Source of the DNA: Candidatus Sulfopaludibacter sp. SbA3
GTDB lineage: Bacteria > Acidobacteriota > Terriglobia > 20CM-2-55-15
DNA length: 6,903 nucleotides
Direction: 5' to 3'
Assembly (NCBI GenBank): GCA_945861845.1
Contig: CAMAWS010000174.1
Span: 1 to 6,903, forward strand
Of the stretch, positions 1 to 6,903 are shown one piece after another. Under the pieces are notes generated by a model. The model was not told the origin of the DNA. It made no database searches and saw only the letters and a program-made list of their open reading frames with translations. Positions within the stretch are counted from its first letter, which is position 1; every line of letters begins with the position of its first letter. Both the position numbers and the translations under genes were made by a program.

Positions 1-1299
1 GTGCAGCCCTTGCTGGATGCGGTAATCAGTTTTCTCCCGTCTCCTGTCGACATTCCTCCCGTTCAGGGCCTGACGCCGGATCGATCTGCTCCTGAAGTGC
101 GCAAAGTGGACGACAAGGAGCCGTTTTCTGCCCTGGTTTTCAAGATCATGACCGACCCATTCGTTGGTCAGCTTGCCTTCTTCCGCGTTTATTCCGGCAC
201 TCTGCTTTCCGGGGCGCATGTTCAGAACTCGACCAAGCAGCGTCGAGAGCGCATCGGTCGTCTGCTCAAGATGCATGCGAACAAGCGGGAAGAGATCAAG
301 GAGGTATATGCCGGCGACATTGCGGCTGCTGTCGGGCTTCGCGATGTCACTACGGGCGACACGATCTGCGACGAAAACAAGGAAATCCTCCTTGAAGCGA
401 TGGATTTTCCCGAGCCGGTAATCGCAGTCGCCATCGAGCCCAAGACTAAAGCCGACCAGGAGAAAATGGGTGTGGCCCTCGGAAGGCTTGCGCAGGAGGA
501 TCCGACATTCAGGATCCACACGGACGAGGACACGAATCAGACCATCATTGCCGGAATGGGCGAACTCCACCTGGAAATCATCGTCGATCGCATGATGCGC
601 GAGTTCAACGTCGGCGCAAATGTCGGCAAGCCTCAGGTTGCCTACAAGGAGACAATCCGCCGGAAAGCGGAAGGCGAAGGCAAGCATATCAAGCAGACGG
701 GTGGCCACGGTCAGTACGGTCATGCCCAGATCACCGTTGAGCCGAGTGGGGCTGGTGTTGGTTTTGTGTTCAAGGACGCCACCAAGGGTGGCTCCATTCC
801 GAAGGAATTCATCCGACCGATTGAGCAGGGCATTAAAGAAGCCATGCAGACCGGCGTTCTTGCCGGTTACGAAGTAAAGGACATTAAGGTCACACTGGTG
901 GACGGTTCCTACCACGACGTCGATTCCTCGGAAATGGCATTCAAAATTGCGGGCTCAATGGCGTTCAAGGATGGTTGCCGCAGGGCAAGTCCTGCGCTCC
1001 TCGAGCCGGTCATGAAGGTTGAAGTGGTTCTTCCCGACGAGTACATGGGCGACATCATCGGTGATTTGAACTCGCGGCGCGGACGCATCGAAGGTATGGA
1101 AGCGCGGCTGGGAACCCAGATCATCAAGGCTCTTGTTCCGCTGTCTTCCATGTTTGGATACGCCACGGATATGCGTTCGAGAACGCAGGGACGCGCGACC
1201 TATACCATGCACTTCGCGCATTACGAAGAAGTGCCGAAGCAGATTGCTGATGAAATCATTGCCCGCGCGCAAGGGCGGGAAATAGAGAAATCGATCTAG
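1..1299 (+). CDS. fusA: Elongation factor G, C-terminal part (5' end outside window)
   Basis: EF-G is the cytoplasmic GTPase that drives tRNA-mRNA translocation and, with ribosome recycling factor, splits post-termination ribosomes. The window opens inside the gene: the GTG at base 1 is an internal Val codon in the family context GVQPLLDAV, not a start. The G domain and roughly 270 residues are therefore missing. The 432 visible residues begin at the end of the G domain. Domain II spans about 40-130 ([27 protein letters not shown]). Domain III is about 138-212, with [10 protein letters not shown] at 184-193. Domain IV is about 213-335, with the decoding-site loop SYHDVDSSE at 303-311 (its His corresponds to E. 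coli His583). Domain V is about 336-430, with [12 protein letters not shown] at 350-361. No frameshift or missing motif is seen. Codon use is mixed, unlike tuf downstream. The stop is TAG. rpsL and rpsG would be expected upstream, but this is inferred from the usual str order. Confidence 0.97.
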   Translation: MQPLLDAVISFLPSPVDIPPVQGLTPDRSAPEVRKVDDKEPFSALVFKIMTDPFVGQLAFFRVYSGTLLSGAHVQNSTKQRRERIGRLLKMHANKREEIKEVYAGDIAAAVGLRDVTTGDTICDENKEILLEAMDFPEPVIAVAIEPKTKADQEKMGVALGRLAQEDPTFRIHTDEDTNQTIIAGMGELHLEIIVDRMMREFNVGANVGKPQVAYKETIRRKAEGEGKHIKQTGGHGQYGHAQITVEPSGAGVGFVFKDATKGGSIPKEFIRPIEQGIKEAMQTGVLAGYEVKDIKVTLVDGSYHDVDSSEMAFKIAGSMAFKDGCRRASPALLEPVMKVEVVLPDEYMGDIIGDLNSRRGRIEGMEARLGTQIIKALVPLSSMFGYATDMRSRTQGRATYTMHFAHYEEVPKQIADEIIARAQGREIEKSI

Positions 1300-1350
1300 G
1301 AAAGGCCGGCGTAATCGGCGCAAGCCGCGGCTATCAGGAGATGCGAAGCG
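1300..1350 (+). promoter_or_regulatory. fusA-tuf intergenic spacer with tuf ribosome binding site
   Basis: This 51-base spacer holds a good Shine-Dalgarno AGGAG at 1336-1340, ten bases before the tuf ATG at 1351. An ATG at 1341-1343 lies right after it but is out of frame with tuf, and the conserved [20 protein letters not shown] start selects 1351. Upstream of the SD is a perfect 10-base GC palindrome AGCCGCGGCT (1323-1332) and a short GCCG/CGGC inverted pair (1305-1308 with 1316-1319). There is no T-run, so it does not read as a terminator. Co-transcription of fusA and tuf is inferred. Confidence 0.6.
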
Positions 1351-2538
<1,188 letters not shown>

Positions 2539-2613
2539 CAGTTGCCGGCCATGACAGCGTTCAACCCGTCCATTGGAAGAATAGCGGGAACGCAAGGCTG
2601 GATTTGGTAAATT
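2539..2613 (+). other. tuf-rpsJ spacer, no recognisable leader or terminator
   Basis: These 75 bases separate the str genes from the S10 genes. I see a GCCGGC palindrome (2544-2549) but no stem followed by a T-run, and no convincing -35/-10 pair. The rpsJ ribosome binding site is weak: TGGA at 2599-2602 lies eleven bases before the ATG, and AAGG at 2594-2597 is rather far. The space is too short for an E. coli-like S10 leader, which is well over 100 bases and is the target of uL4 autoregulation. Read-through from tuf into rpsJ is the simplest inference. Confidence 0.5.
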
Positions 2614-2943
2614 ATGCTGAACGAAAAGATTCGAATTCGACTGAAGGCGTACGATTCCAGGGTCCTCGATCAATCGGCCACTGAAATCGTGGATACTGCG
2701 AAACGAACGGGCGCCCGCGTGGCCGGCCCGATTCCGCTTCCGACCATCATCAATAAATTCACGGTTTTGCGATCGCCGCACGTCGACAAGAAATCGCGCG
2801 AGCAGTTCGAGATTCGTACTCACAAGAGGTTGCTCGACATTCTTGAGCCCACGCCTCAGACCGTCGATGCCCTTATGAAGCTCGATCTTCCTGCGGGAGT
2901 GGATGTGGAGATCAAAGCGTTTGGGCGGGAGCACGCAAAATGA
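2614..2943 (+). CDS. rpsJ: 30S ribosomal protein S10 (uS10)
   Basis: uS10 sits in the head of the small subunit, and as NusE it also pairs with NusB in transcription antitermination. At 109 residues it is slightly longer than the usual ~103. Family blocks are in order: [10 protein letters not shown] (5-14), [21 protein letters not shown] (24-44), [23 protein letters not shown] (48-70) and [19 protein letters not shown] (83-101). The flexible loop that carries PLPT reads [12 protein letters not shown], where E. coli has the charged PLPTRKERFTVL. The C-terminal extension AFGREHAK encodes the Shine-Dalgarno of the next gene (GGGAG at 2927-2931). The stop overlaps the rplC start by four bases (ATGA), which implies coupled translation. 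The ATG at 2614 is the only start consistent with the conserved N-terminus. Confidence 0.97.
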   Translation: MLNEKIRIRLKAYDSRVLDQSATEIVDTAKRTGARVAGPIPLPTIINKFTVLRSPHVDKKSREQFEIRTHKRLLDILEPTPQTVDALMKLDLPAGVDVEIKAFGREHAK

Positions 2944-3569
2944 TTAATGGATTACTTGGCAGGAAGGTCGGCATGACGCAGATTCTGCGTGATGACGGTA
3001 CCGTCATTCCCGTTACCGTTATTCAGGCGGGGCCGTGCGTCGTCGTACAGAAGAAGACGAAGCAGCGGGATGGCTACGATGCGGTTCAGCTCGGCTTTGT
3101 GGAGTTTGTGAAACCCAGGCGCGTTAATAAGCCAATGGGCGGCCATTTCAAGAAGGCCGAGGCGGCTCCTGTTAGATTCCTCCGCGAAATGAGGGTTAAT
3201 GCCGATGAAGGAGCAAATCCTGGCGACAAGGTCATGGTTGATATTTTCAACCCCTCCGAGCTGGTTCACGTTGTAGGGACAAGCAAGGGGCGTGGCTTTG
3301 CGGGGCTGATCAAGCGTCATCATTTCGGGGGTGGCCAGGCCTCTCATGGTTCGATGTTCCATCGCGCCGCGGGCTCTATTGGGTCTTCGGCATATCCGTC
3401 GCGCGTGTTGAAGGGAATGCGAATGGCGGGCCACATGGGATCCGAGCGCGTGACTGTCCAAAACCTCCGTGTCGAGCGCGTCGATCAGGATAACAACCTG
3501 CTGTACGTGGAAGGCGCTGTGCCCGGCCCCAATGGCGGCTATGTGGTGGTGGAGAAATCGGGGCGGTAA
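2940..3569 (+). CDS. rplC: 50S ribosomal protein L3 (uL3)
   Basis: uL3 is an early-assembly protein of the large subunit whose long loop reaches toward the peptidyl-transferase centre. It has 209 residues, exactly the E. coli length. The N-terminus [13 protein letters not shown] (4-16) is the family signature. The extended loop contains [22 protein letters not shown] (127-148), followed by [24 protein letters not shown] (153-176). E. coli uL3 is methylated on a Gln in the GSIGQNQTP loop by PrmB. Here the segment is GSIGSSAYP, so both Gln positions are replaced and that modification is not expected. The start ATG shares four bases with the rpsJ stop and has GGGAG eight bases upstream. The gene ends in TAA and is followed by an unusual 50-base gap with a repeat. 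Confidence 0.98.
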   Translation: MINGLLGRKVGMTQILRDDGTVIPVTVIQAGPCVVVQKKTKQRDGYDAVQLGFVEFVKPRRVNKPMGGHFKKAEAAPVRFLREMRVNADEGANPGDKVMVDIFNPSELVHVVGTSKGRGFAGLIKRHHFGGGQASHGSMFHRAAGSIGSSAYPSRVLKGMRMAGHMGSERVTVQNLRVERVDQDNNLLYVEGAVPGPNGGYVVVEKSGR

Positions 3570-3575
3570 GAAGGC

Positions 3576-3610
3576 AAATTCGAATTTCGAGATTCGAATT
3601 TCGAAATGGA
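3576..3610 (+). repeat. AT-rich TTCGAA repeat, copy 1 (rplC-rplD gap)
   Basis: Seen directly: two tandem 14-base units, 3578-3591 and 3592-3605, differ only at the last base (ATTCGAATTTCGAG and ATTCGAATTTCGAA). The same bases form a perfect 10-base inverted repeat, AAATTCGAAT (3576-3585) with ATTCGAATTT (3592-3601), around a six-base loop. Bases 3579-3610 align to copy 2 at 6685-6715 with 29 identities in 32 columns (two substitutions, one single-base gap). The element starts within ten bases of the rplC stop, and its ATGGAA tail supplies the only purine-rich stretch (GGAA, 3608-3611) ahead of the rplD ATG. No T-run follows the stem, so a Rho-independent terminator is unlikely. I cannot name a repeat family for it; a small dispersed element or an RNA structure are both possible. 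Confidence 0.85.
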
Positions 3611-3619
3611 AATAATGAT

Positions 3620-4246
3620 ATGGCTACAGTTGAAATAAAGAACCTGAAGAATGAAGTCGTCGGCCAGTTGGATCTCGCCGATGAAGTCTTCAGCGGTCCG
3701 GTTAATGAAGCGCTCATTCACCTGGCCGTCAAGCAGTACCTTGCCAGCCAGCGGTCCGGCACTCACAAGACCAAGACGCGAGCAGAAGTCTCCGGCAGCG
3801 GCCGCAAGCCCTGGAGGCAGAAAGGTACTGGCCGCGCACGGGTCGGAGAAATTCGAAATCCATTGTGGCGCAAGGGCGGAACGGTATTTGGTCCTCAGCC
3901 CCGTGATTACGAGTATCACTTGCCGCGCAAGATGTTCCGTGCGGCATTGAAATCCGCACTGGCTCTTAAATTGAAGGATAAGCAGCTTAATGTCATCGAT
4001 GCTTTCACGCTCGACGGACACAAGACCAAGGCTTTTTCGCAGGCCCTTGCGAAGATGGGTTTCGATCGGAAGGTTCTGTTGATCGACCATCAGGAGAATG
4101 TCAATCTCTGGCTTGCCGCACGGAATCTGGAACAAGTTCAACTCATTCCGAATCTTCAGATTACGCCGTATCACGTGGTGAACGCGCGTCATGTAGTTTT
4201 CACGAAAGCGGCCATTCAGGCTTTACAGGAGGTGCTGTCTAAATGA
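3620..4246 (+). CDS. rplD: 50S ribosomal protein L4 (uL4)
   Basis: uL4 is an early-assembly large-subunit protein whose extended loop lines the nascent-peptide exit tunnel. In E. coli it also represses its own operon. At 208 residues it is near the usual length of just over 200. The globular start is MATVEIKNLKNEVVGQLDL. The tunnel loop covers about 45-95 and contains the signature KPWRQKGTGRARVG (63-76), followed by GGTVFGPQPRDY (86-97). The C-terminal half has the KALLID-like strand KVLLIDHQENVNLWLAARNL (151-170). The start at 3620 is set by MATVEI and by GGA at 3608-3610, nine bases upstream. An ATG at 3615 is out of frame and hits TGA at once. This gene follows a real gap of 50 bases filled by the repeat, whereas its own end overlaps rplW by four bases. 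Confidence 0.97.
   Translation: MATVEIKNLKNEVVGQLDLADEVFSGPVNEALIHLAVKQYLASQRSGTHKTKTRAEVSGSGRKPWRQKGTGRARVGEIRNPLWRKGGTVFGPQPRDYEYHLPRKMFRAALKSALALKLKDKQLNVIDAFTLDGHKTKAFSQALAKMGFDRKVLLIDHQENVNLWLAARNLEQVQLIPNLQITPYHVVNARHVVFTKAAIQALQEVLSK
4227..4233 (+). promoter_or_regulatory. Strong Shine-Dalgarno for rplW inside rplD
   Basis: AGGAGGT is a near-complete match to the anti-SD of 16S rRNA, placed nine bases before the rplW ATG at 4243 and wholly inside the last codons of rplD. It is the best SD in the window and fixes the rplW start at the ATGA overlap. Confidence 0.85.
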
Positions 4247-4536
4247 GCACCATTTACGACGTTATCAAGCGCCCGATCATCACGGAAAAGGGACTGACTC
4301 TGAAGGAAAATCTTCGCACCCTCTGCTTCGAAGTCGCTGACAGCGCCAGCAAGCAGCAGATCCAGGAAGCAGTCGAGCGCCTTTTTAAAGTGAAAGTCCA
4401 GGCTGTCCGAACGATGACCGTTCCGGGAAAGCTGCGGCGGCGAGGCCGTTACAGCGGCTACCGCTCGGACTGGAAGAAGGCCTATGTCACTCTTCGTGAA
4501 GGCGAAAAAATGATCGAGTACGGGGAGAACATGTAA
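4243..4536 (+). CDS. rplW: 50S ribosomal protein L23 (uL23)
   Basis: uL23 lies at the mouth of the exit tunnel and is the docking site for trigger factor and signal recognition particle. It has 97 residues, against 100 in E. coli. Visible blocks are [13 protein letters not shown] (5-17), [23 protein letters not shown] (36-58) and [16 protein letters not shown] (75-90). Glu15 in the TEK segment aligns with E. coli Glu18, the trigger-factor contact. The basic loop [14 protein letters not shown] (61-74) reaches the rRNA. The start is set by the ATGA overlap with rplD and the AGGAGGT upstream. The stop TAA shares its last A with the rplB ATG. Confidence 0.97.
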   Translation: MSTIYDVIKRPIITEKGLTLKENLRTLCFEVADSASKQQIQEAVERLFKVKVQAVRTMTVPGKLRRRGRYSGYRSDWKKAYVTLREGEKMIEYGENM

Positions 4537-5360
4537 TGGGAATGAAGACTTTCAGGCCGACGACTCCCTCGCTACGTTTCAAGACAGTGATCGAGTACAG
4601 CGAGGAGATAACGACTAATGAGCCTTACAAGCCTCTCCTGGAACCGAAGAATCGCATCAGCGGGCGCAACAACTATGGACAGTTGACCGTCCGCCATCGT
4701 GGCGGCGGAAACAAGCGGCACTATCGTATTGTCGATTTCAAGCGGGACAAGGTCGGAATTCCCGCAAAGGTCGAAACGATTGAGTACGATCCGAATCGCT
4801 CAGCTTTCATTGCTTTATTGAGTTATGCCGACGGCGAGCACCGCTACATTCTGCAGCCATCGGGCCTGAAGGTTGGTATGTCCGTCGTTGCTGGTCCGGA
4901 AGCTGACATTCTTATAGGTAACGCGCTTCCGCTTAAGAACATTCCACTAGGCACCACTGTGCACAATATTGAGCTTCGTCCCGGAAAAGGCGCCCAGATG
5001 GCGCGCAGCGCCGGCGCTGGGGCCCAGGTCGTCGCGAAGGAGGGCGGTTACGCTCACGTGAAGCTTCCTTCGGGCGAAGTGCGGTTTGTCAATGTCGAGT
5101 GCATGGCCACGATTGGGCAGGTTGGCAATCTCGATCATGAGAACGTGACGATTGGCAAGGCTGGCCGTATGAGGCATATGGGAATCCGCCCGACAGTCCG
5201 CGGCGTTGTAATGAATCCTGTTGATCATCCTCACGGCGGCGGAGAGGGAAGGGTGAAGGGGTATCACCCAATGACTCCGTGGGGAAAGCCGACACTGGGT
5301 TACAAAACCCGGAACAATAAACGAACCGACAAGTTCATCGTGAAGAGGAAAGGGAAGTAA
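4536..5360 (+). CDS. rplB: 50S ribosomal protein L2 (uL2)
   Basis: uL2 binds 23S rRNA near the peptidyl-transferase centre and is needed for subunit joining. It has 274 residues, the standard length. The RNA-binding OB-like part carries [19 protein letters not shown] (51-69). The SH3-like part carries [22 protein letters not shown] (152-173) and [14 protein letters not shown] (210-223). The signature [13 protein letters not shown] (227-239) includes His231, matching E. coli His229, which has been linked to peptidyl transfer. The tail [12 protein letters not shown] is basic. ATG at 4536 is preferred because GGGGAG (4522-4527) is eight bases upstream; an in-frame ATG at 4542 would be 14 bases away. 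It overlaps rplW and rpsS by one base each. Confidence 0.98.
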   Translation: MGMKTFRPTTPSLRFKTVIEYSEEITTNEPYKPLLEPKNRISGRNNYGQLTVRHRGGGNKRHYRIVDFKRDKVGIPAKVETIEYDPNRSAFIALLSYADGEHRYILQPSGLKVGMSVVAGPEADILIGNALPLKNIPLGTTVHNIELRPGKGAQMARSAGAGAQVVAKEGGYAHVKLPSGEVRFVNVECMATIGQVGNLDHENVTIGKAGRMRHMGIRPTVRGVVMNPVDHPHGGGEGRVKGYHPMTPWGKPTLGYKTRNNKRTDKFIVKRKGK

Positions 5361-5680
5361 TGGCACGCTCTATTAAGAAAGGGCCGTTTGTCGATGATCA
5401 TCTGATCAAGGCCATCCAGGGAATGAACGCGCGGAATGAGAAGAAGGTTCACAAGACCTGGTCCAGGCGTTCGACGGTCATTCCCGAAATGGTGGGCCAC
5501 ACGGTGGCGGTTCACAACGGCAAGAAGTTCATTCCCGTTTACATCACGGAAAACATGGTAGGCCATAAGTTTGGGGAATTCTCCCCGACGCGCACGTTCA
5601 AAGGACATAGCGCGGGAGGCGGCGCCAAGGCTGCCGTAACCCCGTCATCAGCTCCGTCAGCGGCACCTAAGGCAGGTTAA
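5360..5680 (+). CDS. rpsS: 30S ribosomal protein S19 (uS19) with Ala/Pro/Ser-rich tail
   Basis: uS19 is in the small-subunit head, binds 16S rRNA with uS13, and contacts the A-site tRNA region and the large-subunit bridge. The start [19 protein letters not shown] is typical. The signature [19 protein letters not shown] occupies 38-56, followed by [18 protein letters not shown] (66-83). At 106 residues it exceeds the 92 of E. coli. The excess is a low-complexity tail at 84-106 rich in Gly, Ala, Ser and Pro ([21 protein letters not shown]), probably disordered. The last codons also provide the purine-rich AAGG (5669-5672) used by rplV. The start overlaps the rplB stop by one base; AGGA at 5346-5349 is ten bases upstream. 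Confidence 0.97.
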   Translation: MARSIKKGPFVDDHLIKAIQGMNARNEKKVHKTWSRRSTVIPEMVGHTVAVHNGKKFIPVYITENMVGHKFGEFSPTRTFKGHSAGGGAKAAVTPSSAPSAAPKAG

Positions 5681-6021
5681 TGATGATCAGCAAAGCTACT
5701 AGTCGATTTGTTCGAATGTCGCCGCAGAAAGCGCGGCTGGTCATCGATCTCATTCGCGGCAAGAACGTGAACGAGGCGCTGATGACGCTGAAGTTTACGA
5801 ACAAGCGGGCCACCAGGGAGATCGAAAAAGTTGTCAAGTCGGCCGTCTCCAACGCTACACAGAAATCTGAAAACATCGACGTTGACGGTCTCTTTATTTC
5901 CCGCGCTTTCATTAATGAAGGCCCGCGACTGAAGCGAATCCGGGCGGCCCCGATGGGCCGCGCGTACCGATATCAGCGCCGGACGAGTCATATTACGATC
6001 GAACTCGGAGAGAAGGAATAA
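5680..6021 (+). CDS. rplV: 50S ribosomal protein L22 (uL22)
   Basis: uL22 touches all domains of 23S rRNA, and its long beta-hairpin forms part of the exit-tunnel constriction together with uL4. It has 113 residues, against 110 in E. coli. The core is [20 protein letters not shown] (9-28), [18 protein letters not shown] (42-59) and [17 protein letters not shown] (70-86). The tunnel hairpin runs about 80-103 and includes [17 protein letters not shown] (88-104). Two consecutive ATG codons open the frame. The first (5680) overlaps the rpsS stop in TAATG, with AAGG seven bases upstream; the second (5683) has the same AAGG ten bases upstream. Either could be used, and they differ by one residue. 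The stop overlaps the rpsC start by one base. Confidence 0.96.
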   Translation: MMISKATSRFVRMSPQKARLVIDLIRGKNVNEALMTLKFTNKRATREIEKVVKSAVSNATQKSENIDVDGLFISRAFINEGPRLKRIRAAPMGRAYRYQRRTSHITIELGEKE

Positions 6022-6683
6022 TGGGTCAAAAAACTCATCCCTATGGGTTCCGCCTCGGAATCACCCAGCCGTGGCGTTCGCGGTGGTTGGCAAAGAAAGA
6101 CTACAGCCGTCTGCTTCACGAGGATTTAAAGCTGAAGCGCGACCTCAAGAAGCAATTGGGGCATGCGGGTGTCAGCAATATCGAAGTCGAGCGCATGGCG
6201 AACAAGCTTCGCATTACGATTTTTACCTCGCGGCCTGGCATCATCATCGGGCGCAAGGGCGCTGAAATCGACAAGCTGAAGGTCGATATCCAGAAGCGAA
6301 CCAATCGCGAGGTATACATCAATATTCAGGAGATTCACCGACCTGAATTGGATGCGCAACTTGTGGCTGAATCGATCGCTATGCAGCTCGAAAAGCGAAT
6401 TGCGTTCCGCCGCGCAATGAGAAAGTCCGTGGATTCCGCTCTGCGATTTGGTGCGAAGGGAATCAAGGTTCGAGTAAGCGGCCGGTTGAACGGCGCTGAG
6501 ATCGCGCGTTCTGAATGGTACCTTCAGGGCCGCCTGCCGTTGCATACCCTTCGAGCGGACATAGATTACGGCTTTGCGCAGTCTTACACGACCTATGGGG
6601 TTATTGGAGTCAAGTGCTGGATCTACAAAGGTGAGATCCTGCCGAACCGGCCGCAGCAAGCGCCTGCGGCAGCACGAATCTGA
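6021..6683 (+). CDS. rpsC: 30S ribosomal protein S3 (uS3)
   Basis: uS3 forms the mRNA entry channel of the small subunit with uS4 and uS5 and contributes to mRNA helicase activity. It has 220 residues, a little shorter than the 233 of E. coli because the C-terminal tail is short. The N-terminus [18 protein letters not shown] is typical. The type II KH domain carries [17 protein letters not shown] (71-87), with the GXXG loop GRKG at 77-80. The C-terminal domain has [21 protein letters not shown] (129-149), [16 protein letters not shown] (152-167) and [13 protein letters not shown] (171-183). GGAG at 6007-6010 lies ten bases before the ATG, which overlaps the rplV stop by one base. The TGA stop abuts repeat copy 2, so the repeat edge may have set the present C-terminus (inference). 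Confidence 0.98.
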   Translation: MGQKTHPYGFRLGITQPWRSRWLAKKDYSRLLHEDLKLKRDLKKQLGHAGVSNIEVERMANKLRITIFTSRPGIIIGRKGAEIDKLKVDIQKRTNREVYINIQEIHRPELDAQLVAESIAMQLEKRIAFRRAMRKSVDSALRFGAKGIKVRVSGRLNGAEIARSEWYLQGRLPLHTLRADIDYGFAQSYTTYGVIGVKCWIYKGEILPNRPQQAPAAARI

Positions 6684-6716
6684 TTTCGAATTTCGCGATT
6701 TGAATTTCGAATGGAG
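6682..6716 (+). repeat. AT-rich TTCGAA repeat, copy 2 (rpsC-rplP gap)
   Basis: Bases 6685-6715 match copy 1 (3579-3610) in 29 of 32 aligned columns: A to C at 6696, C to T at 6701 and one missing A after 6711. The paired arms 6682-6691 and 6698-6707 still fold as RNA, with seven consecutive pairs next to the loop including one G-U made by the C to T change, then one T-T mismatch and two further pairs. The loop is TTCGCG (6692-6697). The left edge overlaps the rpsC stop codon, and the right edge ATGGAG gives the rplP ribosome binding site. There is no T-run after the stem. Family unknown to me. Confidence 0.82.
6713..6716 (+). promoter_or_regulatory. rplP Shine-Dalgarno at the end of the repeat
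   Basis: GGAG lies eight bases before the rplP ATG at 6725 and is formed by the last bases of repeat copy 2. It is the only good SD in the gap, so initiation at rplP appears to depend on sequence joined to the repeat. Confidence 0.65.
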
Positions 6717-6724
6717 TTGTTCTT

Positions 6725-6903
6725 ATGTTGATGCCGAAGAAAGTCAAGTACCGGAAACAGCAGCGTGGCCGCATGAGAGGCAAGGCGTGGAGAGGATCCT
6801 CGCTCGAGTTTGGCGACTACGGCTTGAAGATCCTCGATTGCGCCTGGATTACGGATCGCCAGATCGAAGCGGGCCGAATTGCAATGACTCGATTCGTGAA
6901 GCG
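6725..6903 (+). CDS. rplP: 50S ribosomal protein L16 (uL16), N-terminal part (cut by window end)
   Basis: uL16 is a late-assembly large-subunit protein that organises the A-site and contacts the aminoacyl-tRNA elbow. Only 59 codons plus two bases are present, out of a usual length of about 137. The visible sequence starts [21 protein letters not shown], the standard uL16 opening, then has [10 protein letters not shown] (29-38) and [19 protein letters not shown] (41-59), all in register with the family. No stop is met. ATG at 6725 is chosen over the in-frame ATG at 6731 because of the SD at 6713-6716 and the usual MLMPK or MLQPK start. The gene is expected to be followed by rpmC and rpsQ by S10 operon order (inference). 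Confidence 0.95.
   Translation, partial: MLMPKKVKYRKQQRGRMRGKAWRGSSLEFGDYGLKILDCAWITDRQIEAGRIAMTRFVK

Noticed and set aside
1..3. GTG at base 1 as a true start codon giving a short EF-G
   Set aside because: The sequence from base 1 aligns with the interior of EF-G (GVQPLLDAV context) at the end of the G domain. The gene is simply cut by the window edge.
1305..1332. GC-rich palindromes between fusA and tuf as a terminator or operator
   Set aside because: Stems are only four to five pairs, with no T-run. Nothing beyond base composition supports a regulatory role.
2629..2640. TTCGAATTCGA inside rpsJ as a third repeat copy
   Set aside because: It is a short match that encodes the conserved KIRIRL segment of uS10 and lacks the rest of the 32-base unit.
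3576..3610. Hairpin after rplC as a Rho-independent terminator
   Set aside because: The stem is AT-rich and is followed by AAATGGAAATAATG rather than a T-run. Termination here would cut off rplD and the rest of an essential operon.
3576..6716. The repeat pair as a CRISPR array
   Set aside because: Only two copies exist, about 3.1 kb apart, with genes rather than short spacers between them.

Overview
The window is a slice of a bacterial chromosome carrying the end of the str operon fused directly to the first two-thirds of the S10 operon. All genes lie on the + strand in the order fusA (3' part), tuf, rpsJ, rplC, rplD, rplW, rplB, rpsS, rplV, rpsC, rplP (5' part). Nine genes are complete and two are cut by the window edges. 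The proteins are bacterial in type. The wording of EF-Tu, uL3, uL2, uS3 and uL16 reminds me most of Acidobacteriota; this is an impression from memory, not a search result (about 50% sure of the phylum).

Layout: 1-1299 is the C-terminal part of EF-G; 1300-1350 is a short gap with the tuf ribosome binding site; 1351-2538 is EF-Tu; 2539-2613 is a 75-base gap with no clear promoter, leader or terminator; 2614-6683 is a tightly packed run of ribosomal protein genes; 6725 to the end is the start of uL16. Within the ribosomal protein run most junctions overlap: 4 bases (ATGA) for rpsJ/rplC and rplD/rplW, and 1 base (TAATG) for rplW/rplB, rplB/rpsS, rpsS/rplV and rplV/rpsC. This indicates translational coupling on one transcript. 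No stretch over 300 bases lacks a gene.

Together the genes encode two GTPase elongation factors (EF-Tu delivers aminoacyl-tRNA, EF-G translocates) and core parts of both ribosomal subunits: exit-tunnel proteins uL4, uL22 and uL23, peptidyl-transferase-centre proteins uL2, uL3 and uL16, and 30S head proteins uS3, uS10 and uS19.

Gene content is ordinary, and I find no new enzyme or defence system. Two things are not explained by the genes. First, a near-identical AT-rich repeat of about 32 bases, built on TTCGAA / AATTTCGA and able to form a hairpin, sits in the rplC-rplD gap and again in the rpsC-rplP gap. Those are the only two spaced junctions in the ribosomal protein run. Second, tuf has strongly different synonymous codon use (ACG, GTG, AAG, GGG/GGA) from its neighbours, with both gene ends resembling the neighbours, as if the middle had been replaced by recombination or gene conversion.
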